Assembly: GCF_001625325.1 (NCBI RefSeq)
Contig: NZ_JRQQ01000001.1
Coordinates: 496,001-560,000 of the forward strand
Length of the DNA stretch: 64,000 nucleotides
Direction of reading: 5' to 3'
Source: Croceicoccus estronivorus
Lineage (GTDB): Bacteria > Pseudomonadota > Alphaproteobacteria > Sphingomonadales > Sphingomonadaceae
Shown: positions 17,933-26,016 of the stretch, one piece after another
Layout of the letters: each line of letters opens with the position of its first letter
Numbering within the stretch: position 1 is the first letter of the stretch
Notes under the pieces: generated by a model
The model's database searches: none
Told to the model about the DNA's origin: nothing
What the model saw: only the letters and a program-made list of their open reading frames with translations
Made by a program: the position numbers and the translations under genes

Positions 17933-18925
17933 ATGACAAGACTGATCCGGGAAATCGATCGCTACAGTCTTCTCCTTCTGGCAACGGTTCTGCTGGCCAC
18001 GCTTCTGCCCGCTTCCGGGCAGTTTGCGGTCGCGCTCGGCTGGGTGACCAAGCTGGCAATCGCCATGCTGTTCTTCCTCCATGGCGCGAAGCTGTCGCGT
18101 CAGGCGATATTGTCCGGCATCACCAACTGGAAACTGCACATCGTGGTCTTTCTCGCCACCTTCATGCTGTTTCCCTTGCTGGGGGTCGCCTTTTCGGAAG
18201 GGACGGCCTTTTTCCTCGATCCAATGCTGGTCACCGGCATTCTGTTTCTGACGCTGCTTCCATCCACCGTCCAGTCGTCGATCGCGTTCACGTCGATCGC
18301 AGGCGGCAATGTCCCGGCAGCAGTGTGCGCAGCGTCCCTGTCCAATTTCGCGGGTATTTTCATCACGCCGGTGCTGACGGCCCTGCTGATCGGAGCACAT
18401 GGCAGCGGCGGCGATTCCCTGGCCGCGATCCAGGCCATCATGATCCAGTTGCTGTTACCGTTCCTGGCCGGGCACTTGCTCCGCCCGCTGGTTGGCGGGA
18501 TCATCAGCCGTCACAAGTATGTCGTCTCGCTGCTTGATCGCGGATCGATCCTGCTCGTTGTCTATTCGGCGTTCAGCGCCGCCGTGATCGAGGGCCTGTG
18601 GCAGAGCGTGCCGGTCTGGCAGCTTCTCGTAACCGTGGCAGTGTGCATACTGCTTCTGGCGCTAGTGCTGGCAATTACACACTATTCGGGCAGGGCCCTC
18701 GGCTTTTCACCCGCCGATCGGGCAACGATCCTGTTTTGCGGTTCGAAAAAGAGCCTCGCCTCCGGCGTTCCCATGGCCGGCGTCCTGTTCCCGGCAGCGC
18801 AGGTCGGCGCCATCATCCTGCCCCTGATGATATTCCACCAGCTGCAGCTGCTCGTTTGCGCGGCAATAGCCCAGCGCTGGGCGCGCAAGCCCGATGTAGC
18901 CGGGCCCGCAGCAATGGCCAATTGA
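17933..18925 (+). CDS. Bile acid:sodium symporter (SBF-like) family transporter
   Basis: This 330-residue inner-membrane transporter of the SBF-like/ASBT superfamily takes up organic anions with sodium. It has about 10 hydrophobic segments. TLLPSTVQSSIAFTSIAGGNVPAAVCAASLSNF near residues 105-140 matches the conserved crossover region. GSKKSLASGVPMAG near residue 270 matches the second. The start ATG has AAGGAG upstream. It sits directly behind an operator and 24 bases before an MFS gene, so the two form a transport operon of the regulon. The cargo is probably an aromatic acid. Confidence 0.85.
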   Translation: MTRLIREIDRYSLLLLATVLLATLLPASGQFAVALGWVTKLAIAMLFFLHGAKLSRQAILSGITNWKLHIVVFLATFMLFPLLGVAFSEGTAFFLDPMLVTGILFLTLLPSTVQSSIAFTSIAGGNVPAAVCAASLSNFAGIFITPVLTALLIGAHGSGGDSLAAIQAIMIQLLLPFLAGHLLRPLVGGIISRHKYVVSLLDRGSILLVVYSAFSAAVIEGLWQSVPVWQLLVTVAVCILLLALVLAITHYSGRALGFSPADRATILFCGSKKSLASGVPMAGVLFPAAQVGAIILPLMIFHQLQLLVCAAIAQRWARKPDVAGPAAMAN

Positions 18926-18949
18926 TCCCCCCTATGGAGTGCCTTCCCG

Positions 18950-20209
18950 ATGAACCAGCCTGACGCCCCACGCAAATTCTATTACGGCTGGATCATCGTG
19001 GGGGTTTGCCTGTTCGGCATATCAACCGGCCCGGCAGCTTTCGGTCTTGCTTCGATGGGGCTGTTCTCCGAATCCCTCCACCAGACATTCGGCTGGTCCC
19101 GGACGGAAATCAGCGCGGCCGTCTCCATCATGATGCTGTCTACTGCACTGGCAATGCCATTGGCCGGGAGAATGGTCGACCGGTGGGGCGCACGCCGGGT
19201 TCTCATTCCTTCGATCGTACTGCTCGCCCTGTGTCTCCTCGCCATGCCCATGGTGACGCAATACTGGCAGTTCATCGCGGTTTATCTCGGGATGGGGACC
19301 ATTGCCGTCGGCACCAATTCCGTGCCGTACATGCGGATCATCGCCTCGTGGTTCGACCGGCGCAGAGGCCTGGCGATCGGCATTGCGGGAAGCGGTACGG
19401 GACTGGGCTTTGCTTATGTGCCGCTGTTGACCGAAGCTCTGGTTTCCCGCGGTGGGTGGCAAACCGGCTATATCGGGCTTGCCGCCGTACTGCTCCTCGT
19501 TACGCTGCCTCTCACCATCTTCGTCTTGCGCGAAAGCCCTCGCGATATCGGTCTTTCAATCGACGGCGGAGCCGCAACGGAAGAACAGGTTGAAGACCAT
19601 ACGGGGCTTTCCCCCAGGGAGGCTCTTCGCAGCCGTAATTTCTGGGTTCTGGCCTCGATTTTCGTCGGGCTCGCCTTCGTTCTCTATGGGCTCATCCCCC
19701 ATCTCGTTCCGATGTTGACCGACAATGGCCTCTCCAGCGGCACCGCCGCCCTGATTGCCTCGGTCTTCGGCCTGGCAGCCTTCGGAGGACGCCTGCTGAT
19801 CGGTTTCCTGATCGACAAATACGATGCACGGCGGATCGCCCTGCTGTTCTTCTCATTGTCTGCCGTCGGCCTGGTCATTCTCGCCACGCCAGCCCCGCCC
19901 GGAGTGCTGGTTCTGGTTGCGGTGCTGCTCGGGGGAAGCCTCGGCGCGGAAGTGGACATGCTGGCCTATCTCGCCAGCCGTTACTTCGGCCTGCGATGTT
20001 TTGCGCAAATCTTCTCGCTGCTCTTTTCCGCAGTGCTGGTGGCGATGGGCCTTGGCCCTCTGGCATTCGGGCTCGTTTATGACATCACCGGCAGTTATGG
20101 CGCGATTCTCGCTCTCGGCGTTCCGATCTGCATCGCTGCAATTCTGCTTGTCCTGCTGCTTCAGCCTTATGGCGAACGCGCCCGGGGCGGTCAGATTTCC
20201 CGCACCTGA
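18950..20209 (+). CDS. MFS transporter (oxalate/formate-antiporter-like)
   Basis: This is a 419-residue major facilitator transporter with 12 predicted membrane segments. The first part, YYGWIIVGVCLFGISTGPAAFGLASMGLF, and GRMVDRWGARRVLIPSIVLL are typical of the monocarboxylate/oxalate-formate antiporter group. It follows the symporter by 24 bases and ends before a strong bidirectional hairpin. A second uptake or export route for a carboxylate intermediate is likely. The substrate is not identified. Confidence 0.85.
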   Translation: MNQPDAPRKFYYGWIIVGVCLFGISTGPAAFGLASMGLFSESLHQTFGWSRTEISAAVSIMMLSTALAMPLAGRMVDRWGARRVLIPSIVLLALCLLAMPMVTQYWQFIAVYLGMGTIAVGTNSVPYMRIIASWFDRRRGLAIGIAGSGTGLGFAYVPLLTEALVSRGGWQTGYIGLAAVLLLVTLPLTIFVLRESPRDIGLSIDGGAATEEQVEDHTGLSPREALRSRNFWVLASIFVGLAFVLYGLIPHLVPMLTDNGLSSGTAALIASVFGLAAFGGRLLIGFLIDKYDARRIALLFFSLSAVGLVILATPAPPGVLVLVAVLLGGSLGAEVDMLAYLASRYFGLRCFAQIFSLLFSAVLVAMGLGPLAFGLVYDITGSYGAILALGVPICIAAILLVLLLQPYGERARGGQISRT

Positions 20210-20275
20210 ACTACCGCGCAACCGAGCCAGGCCCCGCTCCGTTCCGGATCGGTTCCCTCTGCCGACGATAAAAAG

Positions 20276-20304
20276 AAGGCCCCGCAACAGCGTTGCGGGG
20301 CCTT
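20276..20304. terminator. Bidirectional terminator between convergent MFS and TauD genes
   Basis: AAGGCCCCGCAAC and GTTGCGGGGCCTT form a perfect 13-bp stem with a 3-base loop. It lies between the ends of two convergent genes, and the A-rich tract AAAAAGAA precedes it, so a T tract follows it on the reverse strand. Confidence 0.85.
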
Positions 20305-20332
20305 CGCCGTATAGCCTGACCAAAGGCCGATG

Positions 20333-21145
20333 TCAGGCTGCGGCAGGGAAGCCGTTATCTTCGATCTGGACCCGGAAGCCTGAGCGAACTGCAGGATAAT
20401 AATCCCAGATTGCGAGATGCTGTGTACAACGATTGTCCCAGAAAGCTACCGAATGCGGTTCCCAACGGAAGCGCACCTGAAAATATTCATTGGCGCAATG
20501 CTGGAACAGGAAGTGCAGGATCGCATCGCTTTCCTGCTTGGACAGTTCGTTGATGTGGCTGGTGAAGCCCGGATTGACGAAGATCACCTTGCGGCCGGTC
20601 ACGGGATGCACCCGGATTAGGGGATGAACTGCCACCGGGTAATTGCCCGACGGATCGAAGCGGCCGAAAGCCAGCTTGCCGTCATGCGTTGCGGTAAGAC
20701 CTTCCAGATAAGTCTTCATGCGATCGGACAACGCATCATACGCCGCATACATACTGGCGAAGACGGTATCTCCTCCCAGGGGCGGCAACGTGTGCAGATA
20801 CAGAATACTTCCCATCGGCGGGTGTTCCGCACAGGTCATGTCCGAATGCCATTCTTCGCCTGCGACATGTTTCGATGTCTCGTCGGCGTGCAACTTGCGG
20901 ACTTCCGGATGGTCCGGCAGGCCCTTTAACGCGTGACGGGCCAATGGACCGAAATGCAGCCCCACACGCTTCAGCGATTCGGGATCGAGGTTCTGGTCTC
21001 TGAAGAAGATTACCTGATGATCGGCCAGTGCCTTGCCCAAGTCGGCGACCTGAGCATTCGTCAACGGCGCGGACAAGTCCACTCCGCTGATAATTGCCCC
21101 GATACGCGGGGTGAGCTTTTCCGCCGTCAAAGTATCATATTGCAT
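20333..21145 (-). CDS. TauD/TfdA family alpha-ketoglutarate dioxygenase
   Basis: This 270-residue non-heme iron dioxygenase couples 2-oxoglutarate decarboxylation to hydroxylation, often cleaving C-O, C-N or C-S bonds as TfdA and TauD do. The metal ligands are His and Asp of EEWHSDMT, with the distal His in NRCTQHLAIWDYYP, followed by the 2-oxoglutarate-binding Arg in RSGFRV. GGDTVFASMYAAYDAL is the typical following segment. It has its own operator about 40 bases upstream (21185). Removing an ether, amine or sulfonate side group from the substrate would be a plausible role. Confidence 0.9.
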   Translation of the reverse strand: MQYDTLTAEKLTPRIGAIISGVDLSAPLTNAQVADLGKALADHQVIFFRDQNLDPESLKRVGLHFGPLARHALKGLPDHPEVRKLHADETSKHVAGEEWHSDMTCAEHPPMGSILYLHTLPPLGGDTVFASMYAAYDALSDRMKTYLEGLTATHDGKLAFGRFDPSGNYPVAVHPLIRVHPVTGRKVIFVNPGFTSHINELSKQESDAILHFLFQHCANEYFQVRFRWEPHSVAFWDNRCTQHLAIWDYYPAVRSGFRVQIEDNGFPAAA

Positions 21146-21184
21146 AGTTTCGCCGACCTTTCCGGAAGTCAGGTTGCTGATATT

Positions 21185-21195
21185 TTGTCATACAA
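21185..21195. promoter_or_regulatory. GntR/FCD-type operator upstream of the TauD-type gene
   Basis: TTGTCATACAA (reverse complement of TTGTATGACAA) is a perfect match to the island operator. It lies 40 bases ahead of the TauD start codon on the reverse strand. Confidence 0.75.
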
Positions 21196-21373
21196 TATTA
21201 TCTTCTAGCTCGAATTTCCGCAAGTGCTTTCAAACCGCACATGATGTCCCTTGGCAATCCGCGCACAGTGCAAACAGCAAACAGGCCACAAGCTGACTAG
21301 CTGGCCTGGCCGGTCAGTGCACCTGCAATGAAGCCCGCCCTTCCCAAATGAGCCACCACGATATAATGTATTA

Positions 21374-21384
21374 TTGTATGACAT
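21374..21384. promoter_or_regulatory. GntR/FCD-type operator upstream of the aspartate-dehydrogenase-like gene
   Basis: TTGTATGACAT matches the operator in 10 of 11 positions and ends 16 bases before the start codon at 21401. It is separate from the TauD operator about 180 bases away in the same divergent region. Confidence 0.7.
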
Positions 21385-21400
21385 TTTTATGGAGTGCTTC

Positions 21401-22234
21401 ATGGAGTTTTCCGCTGGCGTGTTCGGATCGGGGGCAAAGCGTATCGGCCTGATCGGTCATGGCGCGATCGGTGCAGAAATTACGGCTGCACTCAGCCGGC
21501 TAGGGGAAGATAGCCGGCATGTTGCAACGCTCGTCCGTCCTGGGCGTCCTGCGCCCAAGGCCGTTCACGACCTTGATTCTCTCATCGCCACGGCACCGGA
21601 TTGCGTGATCGAATGCGCGGGTCACGGCGCGGCGGGCGCATACGCGGTACCACTGTTGCATGCCGGGATCGACATTGTCCTTTCCTCTGTCGGCATTCTG
21701 GCCGATCCGGACTTCACTGCCAGACTGCTTGCTGCCGAGGCCGTTGGCGGCGGCCGCGCAATGTTGCCTGCCGGCGCAATCGCCGGCCTCGACGGGCTGA
21801 TCGCGGCAACCCTGGCCGGCACCGATCGTGTGACCTATATTTCCTACAAACCGCCCGAGGCCTGGCAAGGTACTCCGGCCCAGGACCTGATCGACCTCGA
21901 TCACGCGGAAAGCGAGATATGCTTTTTCGAAGGGACGGCCCGCGAAGCAGCCGCCAACTACCCGAAAAATGCCAATGTCGCAGTTGCAGTGGGACTGTCC
22001 GGAATCGGCCTCGACCGCACAAGGGTCCGGCTCGTATCATCCCGTGAAGTGGACGATCCGCTCGGTGTTATCGAGGCGGATGGCCCCTTTGGCCGCTTCC
22101 GCTTCGAAATCCTTGCCCTTGCCGCGCCGAGCAATCCCAAGACTTCCGCACTGACGGCCTACAGCCTCCTGCAATGCGCACGGCTGGGCAATGCCTGGCC
22201 GATTTCCGCACTGGCAGCAAGCATGCCCGCATGA
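21401..22234 (+). CDS. Aspartate dehydrogenase-like NAD(P) oxidoreductase
   Basis: This 277-residue protein belongs to the aspartate/homoserine dehydrogenase fold family that includes L-aspartate dehydrogenase (NadX). The N-terminal Rossmann motif is RIGLIGHGAIGAEI. The C-terminal substrate domain has LPAGAIAGLDGLIAA and YPKNANVAVAVGLSGIGLDRTRV, matching the AspDH pattern. Two earlier in-frame ATGs exist. The ATG at 21401 is chosen because GGAG lies 6 bases upstream. No NAD-synthesis genes are nearby; it is one gene of an aromatic catabolic regulon, so it may handle aspartate released from a conjugate, or act on another amino or imino acid. Confidence 0.85.
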   Translation: MEFSAGVFGSGAKRIGLIGHGAIGAEITAALSRLGEDSRHVATLVRPGRPAPKAVHDLDSLIATAPDCVIECAGHGAAGAYAVPLLHAGIDIVLSSVGILADPDFTARLLAAEAVGGGRAMLPAGAIAGLDGLIAATLAGTDRVTYISYKPPEAWQGTPAQDLIDLDHAESEICFFEGTAREAAANYPKNANVAVAVGLSGIGLDRTRVRLVSSREVDDPLGVIEADGPFGRFRFEILALAAPSNPKTSALTAYSLLQCARLGNAWPISALAASMPA

Positions 22235-22249
22235 ATATGCGCACCTAGT

Positions 22250-22284
22250 CAACTTGTATGCTTTTATTATTGTCATACAAGTTG
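22250..22284. promoter_or_regulatory. Paired operator forming an inverted repeat upstream of the FAD hydroxylase
   Basis: A perfect operator TTGTCATACAA lies at 22270-22280. Together with an opposed copy of its half, it forms an 11-bp perfect inverted repeat: CAACTTGTATG at 22250-22260 and CATACAAGTTG at 22274-22284, 13 bases apart. It follows the AspDH stop at 22234 and precedes the hydroxylase start by about 40 bases, so it could bind two regulator dimers or also act as a hairpin. Confidence 0.7.
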
Positions 22285-22322
22285 AGAGAGGATAGCTTGG
22301 CGGTAATTCGGAAAGGAGTCCC

Positions 22323-23546
22323 ATGGCTGACAGTGACCGAGTGATTATCGTTGGGGCCGGCCCGGTGGGCAGTGTATTGGCGCTGGCTCTGCGGCAGGCA
22401 AATATCCCGGTCACATTGATCGAGGCCCTGCCCGCACCGGAAAAGGATTGCCGCGCAGCGTCCTGCCATCCCCCAACCATCGCCATGCTCGAACGCCTGG
22501 GGTTACTGGAAACGGGCATCGAACAGGGGCTTATCTCGCCCGTCATGCACTTCCACGATCGCGTCACCGGCGAAGTACTGGGGCGGTTCGATCTGCGAAA
22601 AATGAAGGATCCACCGGCCCACCCGTATGTTCTGCAATGGGAACAATACAAGCTGGCCGGCACGATCATTGAATTACTGGAAAAAGATCCCGGCTGCGAA
22701 ATCCGGATGAACACGAGGATTGAGGATTTCGCGGAGCAGGATGATGGAATCACCGCCATCGTCACGAATGCGCAAGGCGAAACCGAGCGCCTCCCCGGGC
22801 GATATCTGGTCGGCTGTGACGGCGGACGCAGCACAGTGCGCAAGCTGGCCGGAATCGAATTCGAAGGTTTTACCTGGCCCGAACGCTTCCTGAAGATCGA
22901 CACCCGTTTCGATTTTTCCAGTCTCGGCCCGCACATCGCCAATCGCAACTATTTCTCCGATCCTGACGAATGGCTCAACCTGTTCAAGGCCCGTGGCGAG
23001 GATGGTTCCGGCATGTGGCGCGCAGTGGGGCCGACCCTGCCCGAACAAAGCGAGGAAGAGGTTCTCGATCCCGCTGCGGTGGAGGCCCGGCTGCAGAAGT
23101 TCTGCCCCCGTGACGAACCCTATGAAATCGTCACCGTTGCCTTGTACAAGGTTCACCAGCGTGTGGCGGAAACCTTCAACAAGGGGCGCGTGCTGCTGGC
23201 CGGAGACGCAGCCCATGTGAACAACCCGGTCGGCGGCATGGGGATGAACGGCGGCATTCACGACGCGATCAATCTGGCCGACAAACTGGCGCAGATCTGG
23301 CACGCAGGGGCCGATCCAAAACCACTTCTCGACCATTACACCCGCCAGCGCCGCAAGGGGCAGGTCGACGGGGTTCAGGCACAAAGTATCGCCAACAAAC
23401 GAACCCTTGCAGAGCGCGACCCGACCATGCGCGAGCAGAATCTCGAAGAAATCCGAACGGCGGCGGCAACGCCTGAACTGCACGACGCCTTCATTCGCCG
23501 CGCCTGCATGATTGACAGTTTCGCTGCCGCGGAAGCGCTGGAATAG
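22323..23546 (+). CDS. FAD-dependent aromatic monooxygenase (PheA/TfdB/MhpA type)
   Basis: This 407-residue class A flavoprotein hydroxylase adds one oxygen to a phenolic ring using NAD(P)H. It has the FAD motif VIIVGAGPVGSVLALAL, the DG fingerprint YLVGCDGGRSTVRKLAGI (around residues 160-178), and the second FAD motif RVLLAGDAAHVNNPVGGMGMNGGIHDAINL (around residue 300). The pattern is closest to 3-(3-hydroxyphenyl)propionate and phenol hydroxylases. GGAAAGGAG precedes the ATG. It is followed by a cupin gene 11 bases away, and a paired operator controls the two. It probably makes the diol that the LigAB-type enzyme opens. Confidence 0.9.
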   Translation: MADSDRVIIVGAGPVGSVLALALRQANIPVTLIEALPAPEKDCRAASCHPPTIAMLERLGLLETGIEQGLISPVMHFHDRVTGEVLGRFDLRKMKDPPAHPYVLQWEQYKLAGTIIELLEKDPGCEIRMNTRIEDFAEQDDGITAIVTNAQGETERLPGRYLVGCDGGRSTVRKLAGIEFEGFTWPERFLKIDTRFDFSSLGPHIANRNYFSDPDEWLNLFKARGEDGSGMWRAVGPTLPEQSEEEVLDPAAVEARLQKFCPRDEPYEIVTVALYKVHQRVAETFNKGRVLLAGDAAHVNNPVGGMGMNGGIHDAINLADKLAQIWHAGADPKPLLDHYTRQRRKGQVDGVQAQSIANKRTLAERDPTMREQNLEEIRTAAATPELHDAFIRRACMIDSFAAAEALE

Positions 23547-23557
23547 GGAGCACATCC

Positions 23558-24094
23558 ATGAGCAACATCGCACGTCACCCGCGTCCGGCGGAAATCGCGG
23601 ACTGGAGCCTGGAACAGATCATGGCGCGGTATGTCGCCAAGTTCGGCACCCGGACAGCCGACTGGGACGCGTTTTCCGACGCCAGCATCGAAGGGTATCG
23701 CCGCGCGCAGTATCGCTTCGTCGGCGCCGGAGCCTCCGGCAAACACGATGACGCCAACATCGTACCTGCCGGAAATTTTACCGTTTCTATCATGGAAGTG
23801 CCCCCTGGGCAGGGCAATGCCCCCCATACTCACGAGGTGGAGGAAGTCTTCTTCATCCTTCAGGGCCGCTGTGTCGTGTTCGTGGAAGACGAACAGGGCA
23901 ACCGCGTTTCCGACGAGCTCGGCCCATGGGAAATGGTCAGCTGCCCGCCGGGCGTGATTCACGGCTATCAGAACGATCGCGACGAACCCTGTTTCCTGCA
24001 GGTCATGCTGGGTCGGGGCAAACCGGACGTCGCTGGCTTTGCCAGTCAGGAACTGTTCGACAAGCGCGACGCCCACTTGTCCAAGGACGCCTGA
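23558..24094 (+). CDS. Cupin domain protein
   Basis: This 178-residue protein has one cupin fold. The metal motif is GNAPHTHEVEEVFFILQG (two His and a Glu), with a second motif PPGVIHGYQN providing the other His. About 60 residues precede the domain. In aromatic catabolic clusters such cupins are dioxygenases, isomerases or sugar-type binding proteins. It is co-transcribed with the FAD hydroxylase. Nothing in the sequence fixes the reaction. Confidence 0.82.
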   Translation: MSNIARHPRPAEIADWSLEQIMARYVAKFGTRTADWDAFSDASIEGYRRAQYRFVGAGASGKHDDANIVPAGNFTVSIMEVPPGQGNAPHTHEVEEVFFILQGRCVVFVEDEQGNRVSDELGPWEMVSCPPGVIHGYQNDRDEPCFLQVMLGRGKPDVAGFASQELFDKRDAHLSKDA

Positions 24095-24115
24095 ATCAAC
24101 CTGTTGTATGGCCGG

Positions 24116-24928
24116 TCAGGCCGGGTGGAGTTCCACACCGGCCATTCCGGTCGCCCATGCCGGGATCGCTTCGTAGAACAGGCATTCTCCCGGAGCCCCC
24201 GGAACTGCGCCGGCAAGCGCGATCCACGCGCCGATTTCGAGACCGCCATTGCCTGCCGTGGCCAGGATATCCGCGTTTTCGAGCGCTGACAGGTCCGTTC
24301 CCCGGCCTTGCACCATAGCGTCGAGTACTGCGCGGTCCCATTCTTCGACGACCGTACCTTCCCGCTTCATCCCAACCCAGTGGGAAAGTCCCCCGGCAGC
24401 GAGCAACACCACGCGTTCGTCTGCGGGCCGGGTCGCGACGTATTCGGCGATCAATGCCCCGAACCGCAGGCATTCCGCGGGCGATGGATCGGGATAGAAG
24501 ACGCTGTTGACGAAAGCCGGGACCATCGGAATTTCACGCTGCGGATCGACAATCCCCAAAGGGATCATGACACCGTGATCCGGTTGCAGCGACTCAGCGG
24601 CCGTCAACACGGGCCCTTCCCTGGCTACGGCAAAGTCGAGCAGGCCACCGGCAAAGGCCGCATGGCCGGGCACGGGATCGCGCGGCAGGCCCATATCTCC
24701 GCACGGGACAAATTCCGCGGCCGTCCCCACAGCAAAAGGTGCTGGCGTCGCCAGACTGAAGTTGTTGAGATGATCGCTGGTGAGGATCACGATGAGCGTC
24801 GGCTCCAGCGCTCTCACCCGTCGTCCGATCTCGCGCATGCCCTGGAACACGCGCTCGGATTGTTCCTCCACTCCATCCGGAGCCCCGAGTTGGTGCGACA
24901 TGGCGAATGCGCCGACGATCTTGCCCAT
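24116..24928 (-). CDS. Class III extradiol dioxygenase catalytic subunit (LigB/CarBb-like)
   Basis: This 270-residue LigB-fold, iron(II)-dependent subunit opens a catechol-like ring. Likely metal and catalytic residues are His12 (AMSHQ), His53 (SDHLNNF), His118 (PDHGV), His183 (GGLSHW) and Glu231 (GGLEIGAW). It follows a separate LigA-like small subunit 4 bases upstream, as in protocatechuate 4,5-dioxygenase and in the carbazole enzyme CarBaBb. It is the last gene of a reverse operon: small ORF, Rieske oxygenase, hydrolase, LigA-like, LigB-like. Its 3' end converges on the cupin gene. Confidence 0.88.
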   Translation of the reverse strand: MGKIVGAFAMSHQLGAPDGVEEQSERVFQGMREIGRRVRALEPTLIVILTSDHLNNFSLATPAPFAVGTAAEFVPCGDMGLPRDPVPGHAAFAGGLLDFAVAREGPVLTAAESLQPDHGVMIPLGIVDPQREIPMVPAFVNSVFYPDPSPAECLRFGALIAEYVATRPADERVVLLAAGGLSHWVGMKREGTVVEEWDRAVLDAMVQGRGTDLSALENADILATAGNGGLEIGAWIALAGAVPGAPGECLFYEAIPAWATGMAGVELHPA

Positions 24929-24932
24929 TGTC

Positions 24933-25193
24933 CTATCTCCGGTCGAAAAAGTGACTTATCGCGAAGAACGGCATGGTGGGGCGCCCCGACCAGATCAGCC
25001 ATTTGATCACGTAATTGCCGTGGATGCCCAACGCGGATAGCTCGTCCCGGCTGCCGGACAGCAGGACCGGCCGAGCCGCAGTGTCCACTTCGAAGCGTTC
25101 GAGCAATTGTTCCGGCGCTTCCTTCACCAATGCTCTCTCGACGGGATGGCGCACGAGATGTTCGATCAGTTCGTGAACCCCGCATGGCGCCAT
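24933..25193 (-). CDS. Class III extradiol dioxygenase small subunit (LigA/CarBa-like)
   Basis: This 86-residue all-helical protein is of the LigA family, the structural alpha subunit that covers the active site of LigB-type dioxygenases. Helical segments HELIEHLVRHPVERALV, EQLLERFEVD and LSALGIHGNYVIKWLI match the family pattern around the conserved G-x-x-x-x-L ending. It lies between the hydrolase (1 base away) and the catalytic subunit (4 bases away), so the subunits are probably made in a fixed ratio. Confidence 0.85.
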   Translation of the reverse strand: MAPCGVHELIEHLVRHPVERALVKEAPEQLLERFEVDTAARPVLLSGSRDELSALGIHGNYVIKWLIWSGRPTMPFFAISHFFDRR

Positions 25194-25194
25194 G

Positions 25195-26016
25195 TCAGTG
25201 GTCCTGTTCCAGAAAAGTCGTCACGGCGGCGCAGAAGTCTTCGGTGGCCTCGATCATGGCCCAGTGGCCACAGTGGGGCACGATGTAGCCCCAGCTGTTT
25301 TCGATCAGTTCGAGGAACTTCATCGCCCGCGGCAGGATGGAAACGCCATCCTGCTTGCCATTGACCACAAGCACCGGCTGACGAATGCGCGCGACAAAGT
25401 CCTCGGTATAATTCAGCGTGCCCTTGCGGGTTTCCGCATTGATGGCCGCCAGCGCGGCCTGAGCCTCCGGCGTATCCACCAGATCATAGCGATACTTCAC
25501 CATTTCTTCGCTCGGCTCGAAACCCGGAGCGGTCAGGCCACCGATGACACGGCGCATGCCGTCCATGGTGAAATCGTAGCGCAGGTTGTGCATCAGATCC
25601 GGCGAGGGCTTGGGCGGAATTGGAAGCCCCGCGCTGCCCATCAGCACCATCTTTCCGATCAGTTCGGGGTATTCGACCGCCACGCCGATTCCTGTGGCCC
25701 CGCCCATGGAATTCCCGACATAGGCCACGCCGGAAAGATCCATCGCTTTCAGGAAATCGGCCATATGCCGGTTTCGTCCCGGCTGATCGTAAACATATGC
25801 GTCCGGCGATGGCTTGTCGGTCTTGCCGAAGCCGATCATGTCAGGCGCGATGACATGAAATTGTTTGGCAAAGATCGGGATGCAATCAGACCAGTTGCCA
25901 AGACTGTCCGCACCCGCACCCCCGCCGTGCACCAGCACGAGCGGTGGCCCTTCCCCCGCTTCGAGATAATGCGTGCGGACACCCCCGGCGTCGATGAAAC
26001 GGGATGTCCATTCCAT
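25195..26016 (-). CDS. Alpha/beta hydrolase, meta-cleavage product hydrolase type (CarC/BphD/MhpC-like)
   Basis: This 273-residue serine hydrolase would cleave the C-C bond of a ring-fission product. It has the oxyanion region LVLVHGGGAGADSLGNW, the nucleophile elbow GNSMGG, the acid strand VVNGKQDGVSI and the catalytic His in PHCGHWAMIEA, all in the order of MhpC and BphD. The ATG at 26016 shares one base with the stop of the Rieske oxygenase (TGATG), so translation is coupled; a longer frame runs into that gene. Its place between oxygenase and ring-cleavage genes supports the meta-cleavage role. Confidence 0.88.
   Translation of the reverse strand: MEWTSRFIDAGGVRTHYLEAGEGPPLVLVHGGGAGADSLGNWSDCIPIFAKQFHVIAPDMIGFGKTDKPSPDAYVYDQPGRNRHMADFLKAMDLSGVAYVGNSMGGATGIGVAVEYPELIGKMVLMGSAGLPIPPKPSPDLMHNLRYDFTMDGMRRVIGGLTAPGFEPSEEMVKYRYDLVDTPEAQAALAAINAETRKGTLNYTEDFVARIRQPVLVVNGKQDGVSILPRAMKFLELIENSWGYIVPHCGHWAMIEATEDFCAAVTTFLEQDH

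Noticed and set aside
24104-24114. TTGTATGGCCG as another copy of the operator
   Set aside because: Only the first half matches and it lies between the ends of convergent genes, where an operator would have no promoter to control.
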